Assembly: GCA_034438135.1 (NCBI GenBank)
Contig: DAOTTL010000489.1
Location: 5,696-69,695, forward strand
From: Paraktedonobacter sp034438135
Lineage (GTDB): Bacteria > Chloroflexota > Ktedonobacteria > Ktedonobacterales > Ktedonobacteraceae
Reading direction: 5' to 3'
DNA: 64,000 nucleotides
This document shows positions 25,090 through 35,476 of the stretch, piece after piece. The notes beneath the pieces were generated by a model that made no database searches, was not told the DNA's origin, and saw only the letters and a list, made by a program, of their open reading frames with translations. Every line of letters begins with the position of its first letter. Position 1 is the stretch's first letter. Made by a program: the position numbers and the translations under genes.

Positions 25090-28000
25090 CTAACGTTCCT
25101 CTGCCTCCTCCAGGGCATTACTCAGATACTGGGCAAGACTCTTTACATGCGGATGTTGCAACATGGTATAGTGATCGCCCTCAAAATTGTGAACTGTTAC
25201 TCCTCTCGTCGCTAAAGCACGCCAATCCGACACTGAAACCTCAGCTTTCTCTGGCAGGTTGTTTCTGGCTTGCAGGAGCGTAAGTTGACCATAATAAGGA
25301 CGCGGAATATAGTCTCGTAGAGCGTGCTTATTCAGTTGAAAAATGCGGAACAGACGAGAGACATAATTCTGCTCCATGTCCAGGGGAAGTACATTGGCCT
25401 GTTTTGCTCGTTCTAAAATGACCTCTATTTGCTCAGAGGGAGACATATGCTGGAGTTCAGTAAGTGTGAAAGAAAGTTTCACACCCAGGAATCTTTCCAC
25501 ATCCTCTAGAAACTCCGCCAGTATGTCCTCCTCGCCTGAAAGCTGAGTTGGTACATAGCTGTCCAGCAACGTGAGTGAGCCTACCTCCAATCCCTGCTGC
25601 TGTAGTTGTTGGGCCATCTCAAAGGCTATAACGCCGCCCATAGACCACCCTCCTAGATGATATGGCCCGTCAGGTCTTAAAGCACGAATAGCTGCGATAT
25701 AGTGCGCCGCCATCGCCTCTAAGGGGGTGAACATGCCCTGGTCTACATCCCACTCAAGCGCCTGTAGGGCATAAAATGGTCGATCTTGATCCAGGCTGTG
25801 GGCTAAATCCCGGTAACAGAGAACGCCCCCCCCGACAGGATGGACACAAAAGAAGGGGGATTTTGCCCCTCTAGAACGTATTGCCACGAGGGCCGACTGA
25901 GGTGGCGTTTCTCCTTGTTGGCGAATGAGCCTGGCTAGATGTTCAATCGTTGCTTGCTGAAAAAGGGTCGCAAGGGGAAGATCTCGCCCGAACTGCCTGG
26001 AGATCTGAGCCATCATATGCGCAGCCAGAAGAGAATGGCCCCCAAGATCAAAGAAGTTGTCTGTGACACTAATAGCATCAAGATGTAAAAGGCTTTCCCA
26101 AATGTCGGCAAGTTGTAGCTCGATAAGATCACGCGGTGCAATAGATGTGCTTTGAGGCGTATACCTCGCAGAATCGAGGGGCGGCAACGCATGGGTATCC
26201 AACTTGCCATTGGGCGTACGTGGTAGTTCTTGCAAAATCTGAAAGTGAGAAGGAAGCATATGTACTGGCAAGCTGTTCGCCAAAAACGCACGAAACTGAC
26301 TGCTAGATGGCACTGGCTCGAAAGCGGGAACGAGATAGGCGATCAGTGATGTGCCGAGGTTGGTATCTTCGTGCAGGCTTACCACTGCATCCTGTACAGC
26401 CGGGTGCTTGCACAAAGCCTCCTTGATCTCACCCAATTCCACCCGTATACCCCGGACCTTGACTTGCTGATCAATGCGGCCCAAGAATTCCAGGCTTCCG
26501 TCTGAGTTATAGCGCACCAGGTCTCCCGTATGGTAGAGCCGTGCTCCAGGCTTCTGGCTGAAGGGATCGGGCACAAACCGCTCCGCTGTCAATTCAGGTC
26601 GCTGATAGTAACCACGAGCTATGCCGCTTCCCCCAATGAAGAGCTCGCCAGCTACCCCAATCGGAACAGGCTGTCCTCCCGCATCGAGCACATAGAGCTG
26701 AGTATTGAAAATTGGGCGACCAATAGTTACCTTTTCACCAGCATTACATGCTGCAATTGTTGACCAGATTGTAGCCTCAGTCGGTCCATATGCATTAAAA
26801 AATTGTCTCCCAATTGCCCAACGTGCGAGAATATCCGGTGAACACATTTCACCGGCAGAGACCACTGTCTGTAACATCGGCAATTCTTGAGGCGGCAATA
26901 TTTTGAGTACAGTAGGAGTCAAGGTCACATGTGTGATCGATCGCTCCTGTAAAAATTGATGCAAATTTGGGCCAGGCTGGAGCGCTTCCGCTGTGCCTAG
27001 ATGAAGTGATGCTCCAGCAAAAAGCGCCATACAAAGCTCAAATATAGAGGCATCAAAACTCAAGGAGGCAAATTGCAGAACTTGATGTCCTGGCTGCACA
27101 TTAAAGATGGAAATTTGAGCTTGTATTACATTACAGAGTCCGCTATGCTCGACAAGTACTCCCTTGGGCCTGCCAGTGGAGCCGGAGGTGTAAATCATAT
27201 AGGCTAGATCTTGAGCTGTCACTGCACACTTCAGATTCTGATCAGCATACTCAGCCAGCAGGTATCTATCCCGATCCAGGCAAATAGCCTGCACCTGATC
27301 CTGATATGTTGACCAGCGACTTTGTAGAGATACCTGCGTCACGAGCACCTTTACCTGGCTATCAGTCAACATATAATCCAGTCGCTCCTGTGGGTAGCTG
27401 GCATCCAATGGTATATAGGCTCCTCCCGCTTTGAGGATACCCAGCACAGCCACTGGCATGTCAAGATTACGCTCCACACACAATCCAACCAGCGTCCCAC
27501 GTCCAACCCCGACCTGACGAAGATAGTGAGCCAACTGGTTGGCCTGTCCGTTGAGTTGACGATAGCTCAGTTGTTGCTCTCCATAGACAACGGCGACGGC
27601 ATCGGGAGTGCGATCCACTTGCCGTTCAAATAGCTCGTGGACGCACTGATTGTCAGGGAAAGGCATCTGCGTAGCATTCCACTCTATGAGCATACGATTG
27701 CGTTCTTGATCTCCTAAGAGAGGAATTGTACTGATGGGCTGATGCGGACTGCTGACCAGCCATGCGAGTATTCTCTGATAATGCTGTTCCATTCGTTGGA
27801 TCGTCTCACTATCGAAGAGCTCTGTGTTATACTTGAAGAAAGCCATGATACTTTCTTGCTGCTCTTGCACCTCTAGATCCAGATCGAACTTGGCCGTGGA
27901 AACTCCGATTGGCATGTTGTGTATCTGTATCTCGCCCAGCTTATTAAGAGGAGGAAGCGCCGGTAATTGCACAAACATCACCTGGAGAAGGGGGGCATAG

Positions 28001-31000
28001 CTCAAAGTGCGTTCCGGTTGCAAAGCTTTTACCACTTGCTCAAACGGTAGATCTTGATGCTCATAGGCTTCTAGCACCGTCTCTTTGACGCGCCTGAGCA
28101 CTTGCCGTAAAGGAGGATCTTCCGAAAGGTCGGTACGTAGAGCCAGGGTATTGGCAAAGAATCCGACTATCCCTTCGGTCTCAGGATGAATACGATTGGC
28201 AACAGGAGTCCCCACGACGATGTCGGATTGTCCACTATAGCGCTGCAAGAGCACCTGAAAGGCTGAAAAGAGGCTCATGAAAAGGGTCACCTCTTCCTCT
28301 CGACTGAGCAGCCTGAGAGCATTGGACAAGGATGCAGAGATCTGGAAGGCATGGATAGCACCACGGGAATCTGGTTCTGCTGGACGCGGATGGTCCCAGG
28401 GTAATTTCAGTAGATCAGGCGCTCCGCTCAACTGCTGCTTCCAGTAGTTTAACTGTTGCTGCAAGACCTCACCTTGCAACCATTGGCGCTGCCAGAGAGT
28501 ATAGTCGGCATATTGAACTGAGAGGGATGGCAAAACGGCAGGCTGCCCGTTGCAAAAAGCCTGATAGAGTTCAGTAATCTCATGCTGGATCAGTCCTATG
28601 GACCAGCCATCGGTCACAATGTGATGCATCATTACAATCAGCGCATACTGCTGAGGAGCCAGATGCACAAGCCAAACCCGCACTAAAGGTCCCCGATCCA
28701 GATCGAAGGGAGCAAGTTGTTCCTGCTGAGCCAGAGACAGCACCTGCCGTTCGCGCTCTGGATCAGGCAATGCTTGCAGGTCGATGAACGGCAAGGCAAT
28801 GGGAGTTGCAGCGGCAATGCGTTGACGGGGTTCTCCTTCAGATACAGGGAAGGTGGTGCGTAACGCTTCATGCCGTCTCATCAGTGTGTTAAGGCTATGA
28901 CGTAGCGCGAGCAGGTTGAGCGGTCCCTCTATCCTGACGGCCTTCAAGACGTTGTACATGGCACCGGCTCCCAATTGATCCAGGAACCAGAGTCGTTGTT
29001 GAGCAAAAGACAGAGGTAAATCCCGGTCGTGTGGCAACGGTTGAAGCCTCGGCAAGAGTAAGGCATGTTGAACATGCCGAGCTCTCTCGATCTCCGCAGC
29101 CAGCGCAGCAATGGTGGGATGGACAAACATATCGCGCAGAGGCAACTCAACCTGCCACAACTTGCGGATGGAGGAGATTATGCGGGTGGCTAAAAGGGAA
29201 TGGCCTCCCATTTCGAAGAAATTCGCAAAGAGGCTCACCTGTTTCAATCCAAGCACGTCCTGCCAGATTGCGATGAGTGCATCCTCGATCTCGTTGCGCG
29301 GCCTATCAAAGGCCACACTTTCTTCTGCCTGTGGGATGGCAACGCTGGGCAGCCGATGTCGATCTAGTTTGCCGCTGGGAGTCAGAGGGAACGTTTCCAG
29401 CAGCACAATAGATGAAGGTACCATATAATCAGGTAAGTGTTCCTGCACCAGCTGACGTAACTCCTCCGGGTGTAGCACAGGCTGCTCTGGTTCTCCGACT
29501 ACGTAGGCCACCAGACGTTTCTGGCCTGGTATATCTTCACGCAGCATTACCAGCGCTTCACGCACCCCCGAATGCTGATCCAGCACAGCCTCGATCTCAC
29601 CTGGCTCAATGCGGAACCCACGCAGCTTCACCTGCTGATCTAAGCGCCCGAGAAAGTCAAGGGTGCCATCAGGCAGGTAACGCGCCAGATCTCCAGTCTG
29701 GTAGAGCCGCTCACCTGGCTGGCCGCTCAACCAGTCCGGTACAAAGCGCTCAGCGGTCAATGCTGGTCGATTGAGATAACCACGCGCTAAGCCTGGGCCA
29801 CCCAGATACAATTCACCAGGAACACCGATTGGCACCGGTTGCCCGTGCTGATCTACTACATAGGCTTGCGTATTCCCAATCGGTGAGCCGATGGGGACGG
29901 AACGCGCCCCGGCAGGCAAAGCATCCTCAATGGTATAACAACAACTAAACGTTGTATTCTCTGTCGGTCCATACCCATTAATGATTTGTGTGTCCGGCAA
30001 GGACTCCAGAGCCCGGCGAACGTGACTCACCGAAAGCGCTTCACCGCCAATCAAGAGTTGCCGCACGCCCTTCAGTATCTGGGGGGCCTCGTCAATGACA
30101 ACATTGAACAATGAGGTCGTTAACCATAGCGTATTAACCCCATGGATGCTCAGCACCTGCTCCAATTCCTGGATAGTCGGCTTTTCTCCTGGAAACAGCA
30201 CGCACCGCCCTCCATGAAGCAACGGCCCCCACAGTTCAAACGTCGCGACGTCAAAGGACATCGGAACAAGTTGCAAGTGCGTCTGCCGCTCATCCAACTG
30301 CGCATATCCTCCGCCAAACACCAGACGGAGAACACCACGTTGTCGCACTTCTACACCTTTCGGCACCCCGGTTGAGCCAGAGGTGTAATTCACATAGGCC
30401 AGATTCTCCGCGTTCACCAGACAGCAAGGATTCTCTTGACTATGCCGGGCAATCGCACCCCAATCGGCATCGAGAAGGACTGTACCGGCTGTATGCTCAG
30501 GCAGCTGTGCTACCAGACGCTCCCGTGTGAGTAGCAGGGGGATCTGTGCATCTTGCAGCATGAAAGCCAGCCGTTCTTGAGGATAAGCCGGGTCCAACGG
30601 GACATATGCGCCGCCAGCCTTGAGGATGCCCAACACACCTACCAGGAGATCAATACTGCGTTCCAGACATAGACCAACCCGCATATCAGGTCCAATGCCA
30701 GCCTGGCGCAGATAATGAGCTAACTGGTTCGCCTGTTGATTGAGACTATAATAGCTCAGATACTGTTCCTTATAAACAACAGCAATAGCATCGGGCGTGC
30801 GAACAACTTGCTGCTCAAACAACTGCTGAATGCTCTGCTCATCTGGATAAGGTACCTGTGTAGCATTCCATGCTCTGAGCATAAGCTCGCGTTCCTGATC
30901 TCCTAAAGGAGAAAATGTCTCATAGCGTGCTTCGGCAGTCGATGCTATTGCGGCGAGCACCCGGCTATAATAGCCACCCATGAGTTCTACCTGTTCCAGC

Positions 31001-34000
31001 GAAAGTTGCCCGCCATCGCACTTTAATTTGAGCTGAACACGAGATGTAAAGGGATTGATGCTGAAATTTGTCGCCAGGGCAAAGCTTGACTCCTCATAGA
31101 GGAAATCGTCGAGCAGTTGAACATCGGGCAGATCTTGCAGGCTTTGATACACATGATAATGGGTGAAGTAGAATAAGGTTTCTGATAAGGGCGCACCTGA
31201 CTTCTCGCGCTTTATCTTCGCCATTGGATAGCGACGATAAGGAATCATTTCTCTCTCGGTGTTAAAAGTCGCTTGAATCAGCTCTTGCCAGGTGCCTCCA
31301 CTCAATTGGAGGCGAAATGGCATGCTATTGAGAAAGAGACCCAGAACTTTCTCGCCGTCACGCTCTTCTTCACGCCCACTGGAGACGATACATGTAAGTA
31401 CATCCTGTGTCCCCCCCAATACCCCCATCACATAGAGATGTGCAGCAAGCAAAACATCTTTTACTGGTACAGCGGTTGTCAGGGCCAGGCGCTTGAGACC
31501 TTGAGAAACCTCCTCAGGAATAGAAACTTCGTGTTCAATGATTGTGCGCACATACACCTGGTGAGCTTCTATTGTTTTCCAGCGCGGTAAAGTCATGGGT
31601 AGCACGCCATCTAACTTGTGCTGCCAGAACTCTTCCTGTTCCCTGGAGGCCAATGCCTGCTGCTCCAATGCTACAAAGCTTTGATAGGTGGCAACGGGAG
31701 GCTCCGCCGAGACAGACTCACCTTTCAAAATGCTCAAGTAGGAATGGAATAGCTCTGAGATCATCGAAGCATCACTCCATCCATCTAAAATGGCGTGATG
31801 GAAGCTCACTGTGAACTGATAAGACTCACGAGTACGCACGTGAAGGTAGAAACGTATCAACGGCCACGAGGAAGAAGCGAAGCTATTGCTCTTCTCCTCC
31901 TCCAACCAGGCGGCGATTGTCGCGTTTTGTTCTGCCTCAGAGAGATGTTGCATGTCTGATATAGCCAGCTCAATCCCCCCTTTTTTATGAACGAGCTGCA
32001 ATGGCTCACTATAGCTGGAGAGGTCGAATGAGGTGCGCAGTATCAGATGCCTTCGCTGAAGTAGCTCGATAGCTTCTTTCATCTTATCTATCTGTAATGG
32101 GGCCTGAAGATAGAAGCTGGCAACATCATGATAGATAGGCGAGTGAGGGTTGTATTCCTTGTGGAAAATCATACCAGCCTGGAGTTCACTTAGCTGATAG
32201 GCATTTTCCACGTCGTCAGGAAGACGGTCACGATCGTGCGGAGAGATCAGCGCGAATGGCTGTGTTGAGATGTTTGTCTCGTTTTGAGTTGTGTTCGCTT
32301 GTAACCAACGTGCCTGTTCATAAACGGTTGGAGCATCAAAAACCCGTTCAACGGAGAGATTGAGTCCTCGTTCTTTGGCGAGGGCCACAACCTGAATGCT
32401 ACGAATAGAGTCTCCTCCAAGAGCAAAGTAGTTGTCGTGGATACTAATATGCTCAATCTCCAGCACCTGAGACCATATGCCTGCCAGGATTTCTTCCACT
32501 TCAGTCAAGGGTTGGGCATAAGCACTCTCCAGTTGGGATCGTTCTAACTCTGGCTGCGGCAAAGCGGCGCGGTCGATTTTGCCATGAGCCGTCAAAGGGA
32601 AAGATGCGACAAACATATAGACAGCTGGCAGCATATAGTCCGGCAATTGCTGCTGAGCAAAGGCACGCAATTCACTGATTGCCACGTCCTGTCTCTCCGG
32701 ACGTTTCACTACGTAGGCAATCAGGCGTTTCCCGCGCACGCGAGGCTGATCATCCCGAGCAACGACCACGACATCTTGCAAGGCAGGATGCTGCTTCAAA
32801 GTGGCTTCGATCTCACCTAATTCAACCCGGAAACCACGCACTTTGACCTGTGAGTCCACGCGACCAGTGAATTGCAGATTGCCATCAGGCAAATAATATC
32901 CCATGTCTCCAGTGCGATAGAGCCGCGCCCCTGGCTGTGTGCTGAATGGATCGGGTACATAGCGCTCAGCTGTCAGGTCAGGTCTGTGCAAATAGCCCCG
33001 ACTGACCCCAGCGCCCCCAACATAGATTTCGCCGGATACACCCAACGGCGCAAGCTGCTGCCGCTGATCCAGCACATACATAGATGAATTGATAATCGGG
33101 TAACCTATTGGCACCGATGTTTCATTGAAATCATCTTGCACACAGTAAACACTGCAACCAACAACTGTTTCTGTTGGCCCATATTCATTCCAGATAGCAA
33201 TGCCTTCCGAGGAGTCCCAACGAACAATATCTTCCGCAAGCAGTTCCTCACCACCCACAATAAACACCCTGGCACAGCGTGATAACACCTCTGGCGTCAA
33301 CTGGCGACTGAGAATTCTGATATGCGCCGGGGTCAATTTGAGGAAAGTAAAAGGTTCATGAGTTGCGAGTAGCGCGTTGAGTGCCTCCAGGCTACTACTA
33401 CGAGCGATAAGTGTCACCGCCAGGCCCACAACCAGGGGCGCGAAAATACTGGTCACAGTAAAATCGAAGGCAGTCGAGGAGTAAACAAGCGAGCCTGGTC
33501 CCCCCTGTGTCGTGTAGGTCTGAGTACACCATGCCAGGTAATTTGTCAAGCCAGCATGCGTCACCATCGCTCCCTTTGGTTTTCCTGTTGAACCAGAGGT
33601 ATAGATGATATATGCGATGTTTTCCGGGCTAACGACATTCGCTAGATGTTCTGTGCTTTGACTCGCGATAGTGGACGCTGCCACATCAAGTAGGATCTGC
33701 TGGCCCTGATACGGCGGTAGTTTAGCGAGTAATGGACTGGTCGTTATAAGAACAGGTACCTGTGCATCCTGTAACATAAACATCAGGCGTTCTTGCGGAT
33801 AGGTCGGATCAAGGGGAACATAAGCTCCGCCAGCTTTAAGAATACCGAGCAGGCCAATCAACAATTCCAACGTATTATCCAGACATATGCCGATCCGTGT
33901 CTCAGGGCCTACACCCTGCTGACGCAAGAAATGGGCCAGCTGATTAGAACGTACATCAAGCTGTGCATATGTCAATACCTCCGCATTACATATGCCCGCG

Positions 34001-35442
34001 ATGTTCTCAGGAGTTCGAGCCGCCTGACCTTCAAACAACTGATGCACGTGCCTGTCAGGTAACAAACATGACTGCCCCTGGCTAAGATTGGTCAGAATTT
34101 TTTGTCGTTCTTGAGAGCCGATAATCTCTATCTGCTCAAGAGATATCTTGGGATGATGTATGATCTGATGAACGACCGTCAAGAAGCTATCTGTCAGCCG
34201 CTCAAGCTGTTCCTCCTGCACAATATGAGTATCGCTTTGCATACTAAAGGCCAGCGTATGAGCATGACGCATGCAAGAAAGCCGTATGTCAAACGGTTCA
34301 GTGCAGGAATAATATTTCCAGAGCGACCATGTTCCGCCAGGGAGCTGATGGTGCAGTTGCATATCCTGATAGTCAAATGCGGCAGAAAAAAGCGCCGCAT
34401 TAGTCGCCGATGTATTCCTGGTTACGCCAGTAACTGGGAGATAGGCAAAACGATCCTGATGCTTCTCCTCTTCGCGCAACGTTTGCTCCAGCATCGACAC
34501 AAACGTAGTAAATGCCAGATCCGGAGGAAGCATAGTCTTGATAGGTAGATAGCGCACCAGCAGACCACACAACTCTTGCAGCTCTTCATATGTACGTCCG
34601 CTGACCTGATAGCCAACCTCGATCTCCTGCTGGTTACTCATCCGTTGGAGCAGGATAAGCCAGCAGGCAAAGAGGATGGTCGTCGGAGCCACCTGATAGT
34701 GCGCCGCCATATCCTGGATGCGAGCACTCTCTTCAAATGTGAGAGCAGTAGTGACAAAAGAACCGCTGTGAGCACGAGAGGCTTCGTCAACATGCGTAAG
34801 AAGTCGCAGAGGCAGCGGAGTAAAGGCAAGCTCTCTCTGCCAGAGCATCTCTTCGCTCTCCTCGTCAAAGCCTCCATTTGCTGTTACCATTTGCTGCCAC
34901 TCTGAAAACTGCAAATATTGCATATTTTCTTCTTCGCCCGGCAGAGCTTCTGTGGTATAGAATTGCATGATATTATGCACAAGCACATGTAACGATGGAC
35001 CATCGACTACCAGGCTTGGTATGCTTAACACAAGGAAATGCAGATTCTCAGCATACGTGACCAGGATAGCACGTAAAAATGTGTGCTCTGACAGATCTAC
35101 AGCGAGCTGGCGTTCACCACGCAGAATACGCTCAATCCTCTGTTCTTGCTGCTCCTCACTCAAACCTGGGAGGGAGAGTATCTGCAGCTGCAATGAGACA
35201 TCTTCTGCGATGACTTGCAGTGGATATTCCAACGCATCTACGGTACAGAAAGACGTTTTCAAGCTCTGATGACGCTTTAGAGTAACTTGTAGAGCTCGTT
35301 TGAGCTGCTCTGGATAGAGTTGTCCGTCCAGGCGAAGAACGATCTGTGAACGATATATTTCCTCTGCAGACGTTTGCAATGTCCACAGCCGTTGTTGATT
35401 TAACGATAAAAGAAAACCTTCTATAGAAGGGCGCGTAGCCAT
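25090..35442 (-). CDS. Terminal nonribosomal peptide synthetase, C*-A-T-C-A-T-C-A-T-TE
   Basis: 3450 residues, three modules. The first C domain (about 1-430) has PSLVVDG at 142-148 where active C domains have HHxxxDG. A1 (about 470-955) has TSGSTGKPKG and a pocket I read as DFTKIGEVGK, close to the Asn code; T1 follows (LGGDSI). The second C has intact HHAILDG. A2 (about 1520-2010) reads DVFWLGGTFK, nearest to Val-type codes, and T2 has GGHSL. The third C has HHIVTDG. A3 (about 2570-3060) reads DAFTVAAIWK, resembling aromatic codes, and T3 follows. The C-terminal thioesterase (about 3170-3450, HLGGWSMGG) releases or cyclises the chain, so this is the last synthetase. ACAGGAGAA precedes the ATG. 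It begins 34 bases after the asnB-type gene, hence one operon. Confidence 0.95.
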   Translation of the reverse strand: MATRPSIEGFLLSLNQQRLWTLQTSAEEIYRSQIVLRLDGQLYPEQLKRALQVTLKRHQSLKTSFCTVDALEYPLQVIAEDVSLQLQILSLPGLSEEQQEQRIERILRGERQLAVDLSEHTFLRAILVTYAENLHFLVLSIPSLVVDGPSLHVLVHNIMQFYTTEALPGEEENMQYLQFSEWQQMVTANGGFDEESEEMLWQRELAFTPLPLRLLTHVDEASRAHSGSFVTTALTFEESARIQDMAAHYQVAPTTILFACWLILLQRMSNQQEIEVGYQVSGRTYEELQELCGLLVRYLPIKTMLPPDLAFTTFVSMLEQTLREEEKHQDRFAYLPVTGVTRNTSATNAALFSAAFDYQDMQLHHQLPGGTWSLWKYYSCTEPFDIRLSCMRHAHTLAFSMQSDTHIVQEEQLERLTDSFLTVVHQIIHHPKISLEQIEIIGSQERQKILTNLSQGQSCLLPDRHVHQLFEGQAARTPENIAGICNAEVLTYAQLDVRSNQLAHFLRQQGVGPETRIGICLDNTLELLIGLLGILKAGGAYVPLDPTYPQERLMFMLQDAQVPVLITTSPLLAKLPPYQGQQILLDVAASTIASQSTEHLANVVSPENIAYIIYTSGSTGKPKGAMVTHAGLTNYLAWCTQTYTTQGGPGSLVYSSTAFDFTVTSIFAPLVVGLAVTLIARSSSLEALNALLATHEPFTFLKLTPAHIRILSRQLTPEVLSRCARVFIVGGEELLAEDIVRWDSSEGIAIWNEYGPTETVVGCSVYCVQDDFNETSVPIGYPIINSSMYVLDQRQQLAPLGVSGEIYVGGAGVSRGYLHRPDLTAERYVPDPFSTQPGARLYRTGDMGYYLPDGNLQFTGRVDSQVKVRGFRVELGEIEATLKQHPALQDVVVVARDDQPRVRGKRLIAYVVKRPERQDVAISELRAFAQQQLPDYMLPAVYMFVASFPLTAHGKIDRAALPQPELERSQLESAYAQPLTEVEEILAGIWSQVLEIEHISIHDNYFALGGDSIRSIQVVALAKERGLNLSVERVFDAPTVYEQARWLQANTTQNETNISTQPFALISPHDRDRLPDDVENAYQLSELQAGMIFHKEYNPHSPIYHDVASFYLQAPLQIDKMKEAIELLQRRHLILRTSFDLSSYSEPLQLVHKKGGIELAISDMQHLSEAEQNATIAAWLEEEKSNSFASSSWPLIRFYLHVRTRESYQFTVSFHHAILDGWSDASMISELFHSYLSILKGESVSAEPPVATYQSFVALEQQALASREQEEFWQHKLDGVLPMTLPRWKTIEAHQVYVRTIIEHEVSIPEEVSQGLKRLALTTAVPVKDVLLAAHLYVMGVLGGTQDVLTCIVSSGREEERDGEKVLGLFLNSMPFRLQLSGGTWQELIQATFNTEREMIPYRRYPMAKIKREKSGAPLSETLFYFTHYHVYQSLQDLPDVQLLDDFLYEESSFALATNFSINPFTSRVQLKLKCDGGQLSLEQVELMGGYYSRVLAAIASTAEARYETFSPLGDQERELMLRAWNATQVPYPDEQSIQQLFEQQVVRTPDAIAVVYKEQYLSYYSLNQQANQLAHYLRQAGIGPDMRVGLCLERSIDLLVGVLGILKAGGAYVPLDPAYPQERLAFMLQDAQIPLLLTRERLVAQLPEHTAGTVLLDADWGAIARHSQENPCCLVNAENLAYVNYTSGSTGVPKGVEVRQRGVLRLVFGGGYAQLDERQTHLQLVPMSFDVATFELWGPLLHGGRCVLFPGEKPTIQELEQVLSIHGVNTLWLTTSLFNVVIDEAPQILKGVRQLLIGGEALSVSHVRRALESLPDTQIINGYGPTENTTFSCCYTIEDALPAGARSVPIGSPIGNTQAYVVDQHGQPVPIGVPGELYLGGPGLARGYLNRPALTAERFVPDWLSGQPGERLYQTGDLARYLPDGTLDFLGRLDQQVKLRGFRIEPGEIEAVLDQHSGVREALVMLREDIPGQKRLVAYVVGEPEQPVLHPEELRQLVQEHLPDYMVPSSIVLLETFPLTPSGKLDRHRLPSVAIPQAEESVAFDRPRNEIEDALIAIWQDVLGLKQVSLFANFFEMGGHSLLATRIISSIRKLWQVELPLRDMFVHPTIAALAAEIERARHVQHALLLPRLQPLPHDRDLPLSFAQQRLWFLDQLGAGAMYNVLKAVRIEGPLNLLALRHSLNTLMRRHEALRTTFPVSEGEPRQRIAAATPIALPFIDLQALPDPERERQVLSLAQQEQLAPFDLDRGPLVRVWLVHLAPQQYALIVMMHHIVTDGWSIGLIQHEITELYQAFCNGQPAVLPSLSVQYADYTLWQRQWLQGEVLQQQLNYWKQQLSGAPDLLKLPWDHPRPAEPDSRGAIHAFQISASLSNALRLLSREEEVTLFMSLFSAFQVLLQRYSGQSDIVVGTPVANRIHPETEGIVGFFANTLALRTDLSEDPPLRQVLRRVKETVLEAYEHQDLPFEQVVKALQPERTLSYAPLLQVMFVQLPALPPLNKLGEIQIHNMPIGVSTAKFDLDLEVQEQQESIMAFFKYNTELFDSETIQRMEQHYQRILAWLVSSPHQPISTIPLLGDQERNRMLIEWNATQMPFPDNQCVHELFERQVDRTPDAVAVVYGEQQLSYRQLNGQANQLAHYLRQVGVGRGTLVGLCVERNLDMPVAVLGILKAGGAYIPLDASYPQERLDYMLTDSQVKVLVTQVSLQSRWSTYQDQVQAICLDRDRYLLAEYADQNLKCAVTAQDLAYMIYTSGSTGRPKGVLVEHSGLCNVIQAQISIFNVQPGHQVLQFASLSFDASIFELCMALFAGASLHLGTAEALQPGPNLHQFLQERSITHVTLTPTVLKILPPQELPMLQTVVSAGEMCSPDILARWAIGRQFFNAYGPTEATIWSTIAACNAGEKVTIGRPIFNTQLYVLDAGGQPVPIGVAGELFIGGSGIARGYYQRPELTAERFVPDPFSQKPGARLYHTGDLVRYNSDGSLEFLGRIDQQVKVRGIRVELGEIKEALCKHPAVQDAVVSLHEDTNLGTSLIAYLVPAFEPVPSSSQFRAFLANSLPVHMLPSHFQILQELPRTPNGKLDTHALPPLDSARYTPQSTSIAPRDLIELQLADIWESLLHLDAISVTDNFFDLGGHSLLAAHMMAQISRQFGRDLPLATLFQQATIEHLARLIRQQGETPPQSALVAIRSRGAKSPFFCVHPVGGGVLCYRDLAHSLDQDRPFYALQALEWDVDQGMFTPLEAMAAHYIAAIRALRPDGPYHLGGWSMGGVIAFEMAQQLQQQGLEVGSLTLLDSYVPTQLSGEEDILAEFLEDVERFLGVKLSFTLTELQHMSPSEQIEVILERAKQANVLPLDMEQNYVSRLFRIFQLNKHALRDYIPRPYYGQLTLLQARNNLPEKAEVSVSDWRALATRGVTVHNFEGDHYTMLQHPHVKSLAQYLSNALEEAEER

Positions 35443-35476
35443 ATTTTTCTCCTGTTATTTAAGAACAAAAGCGCTG

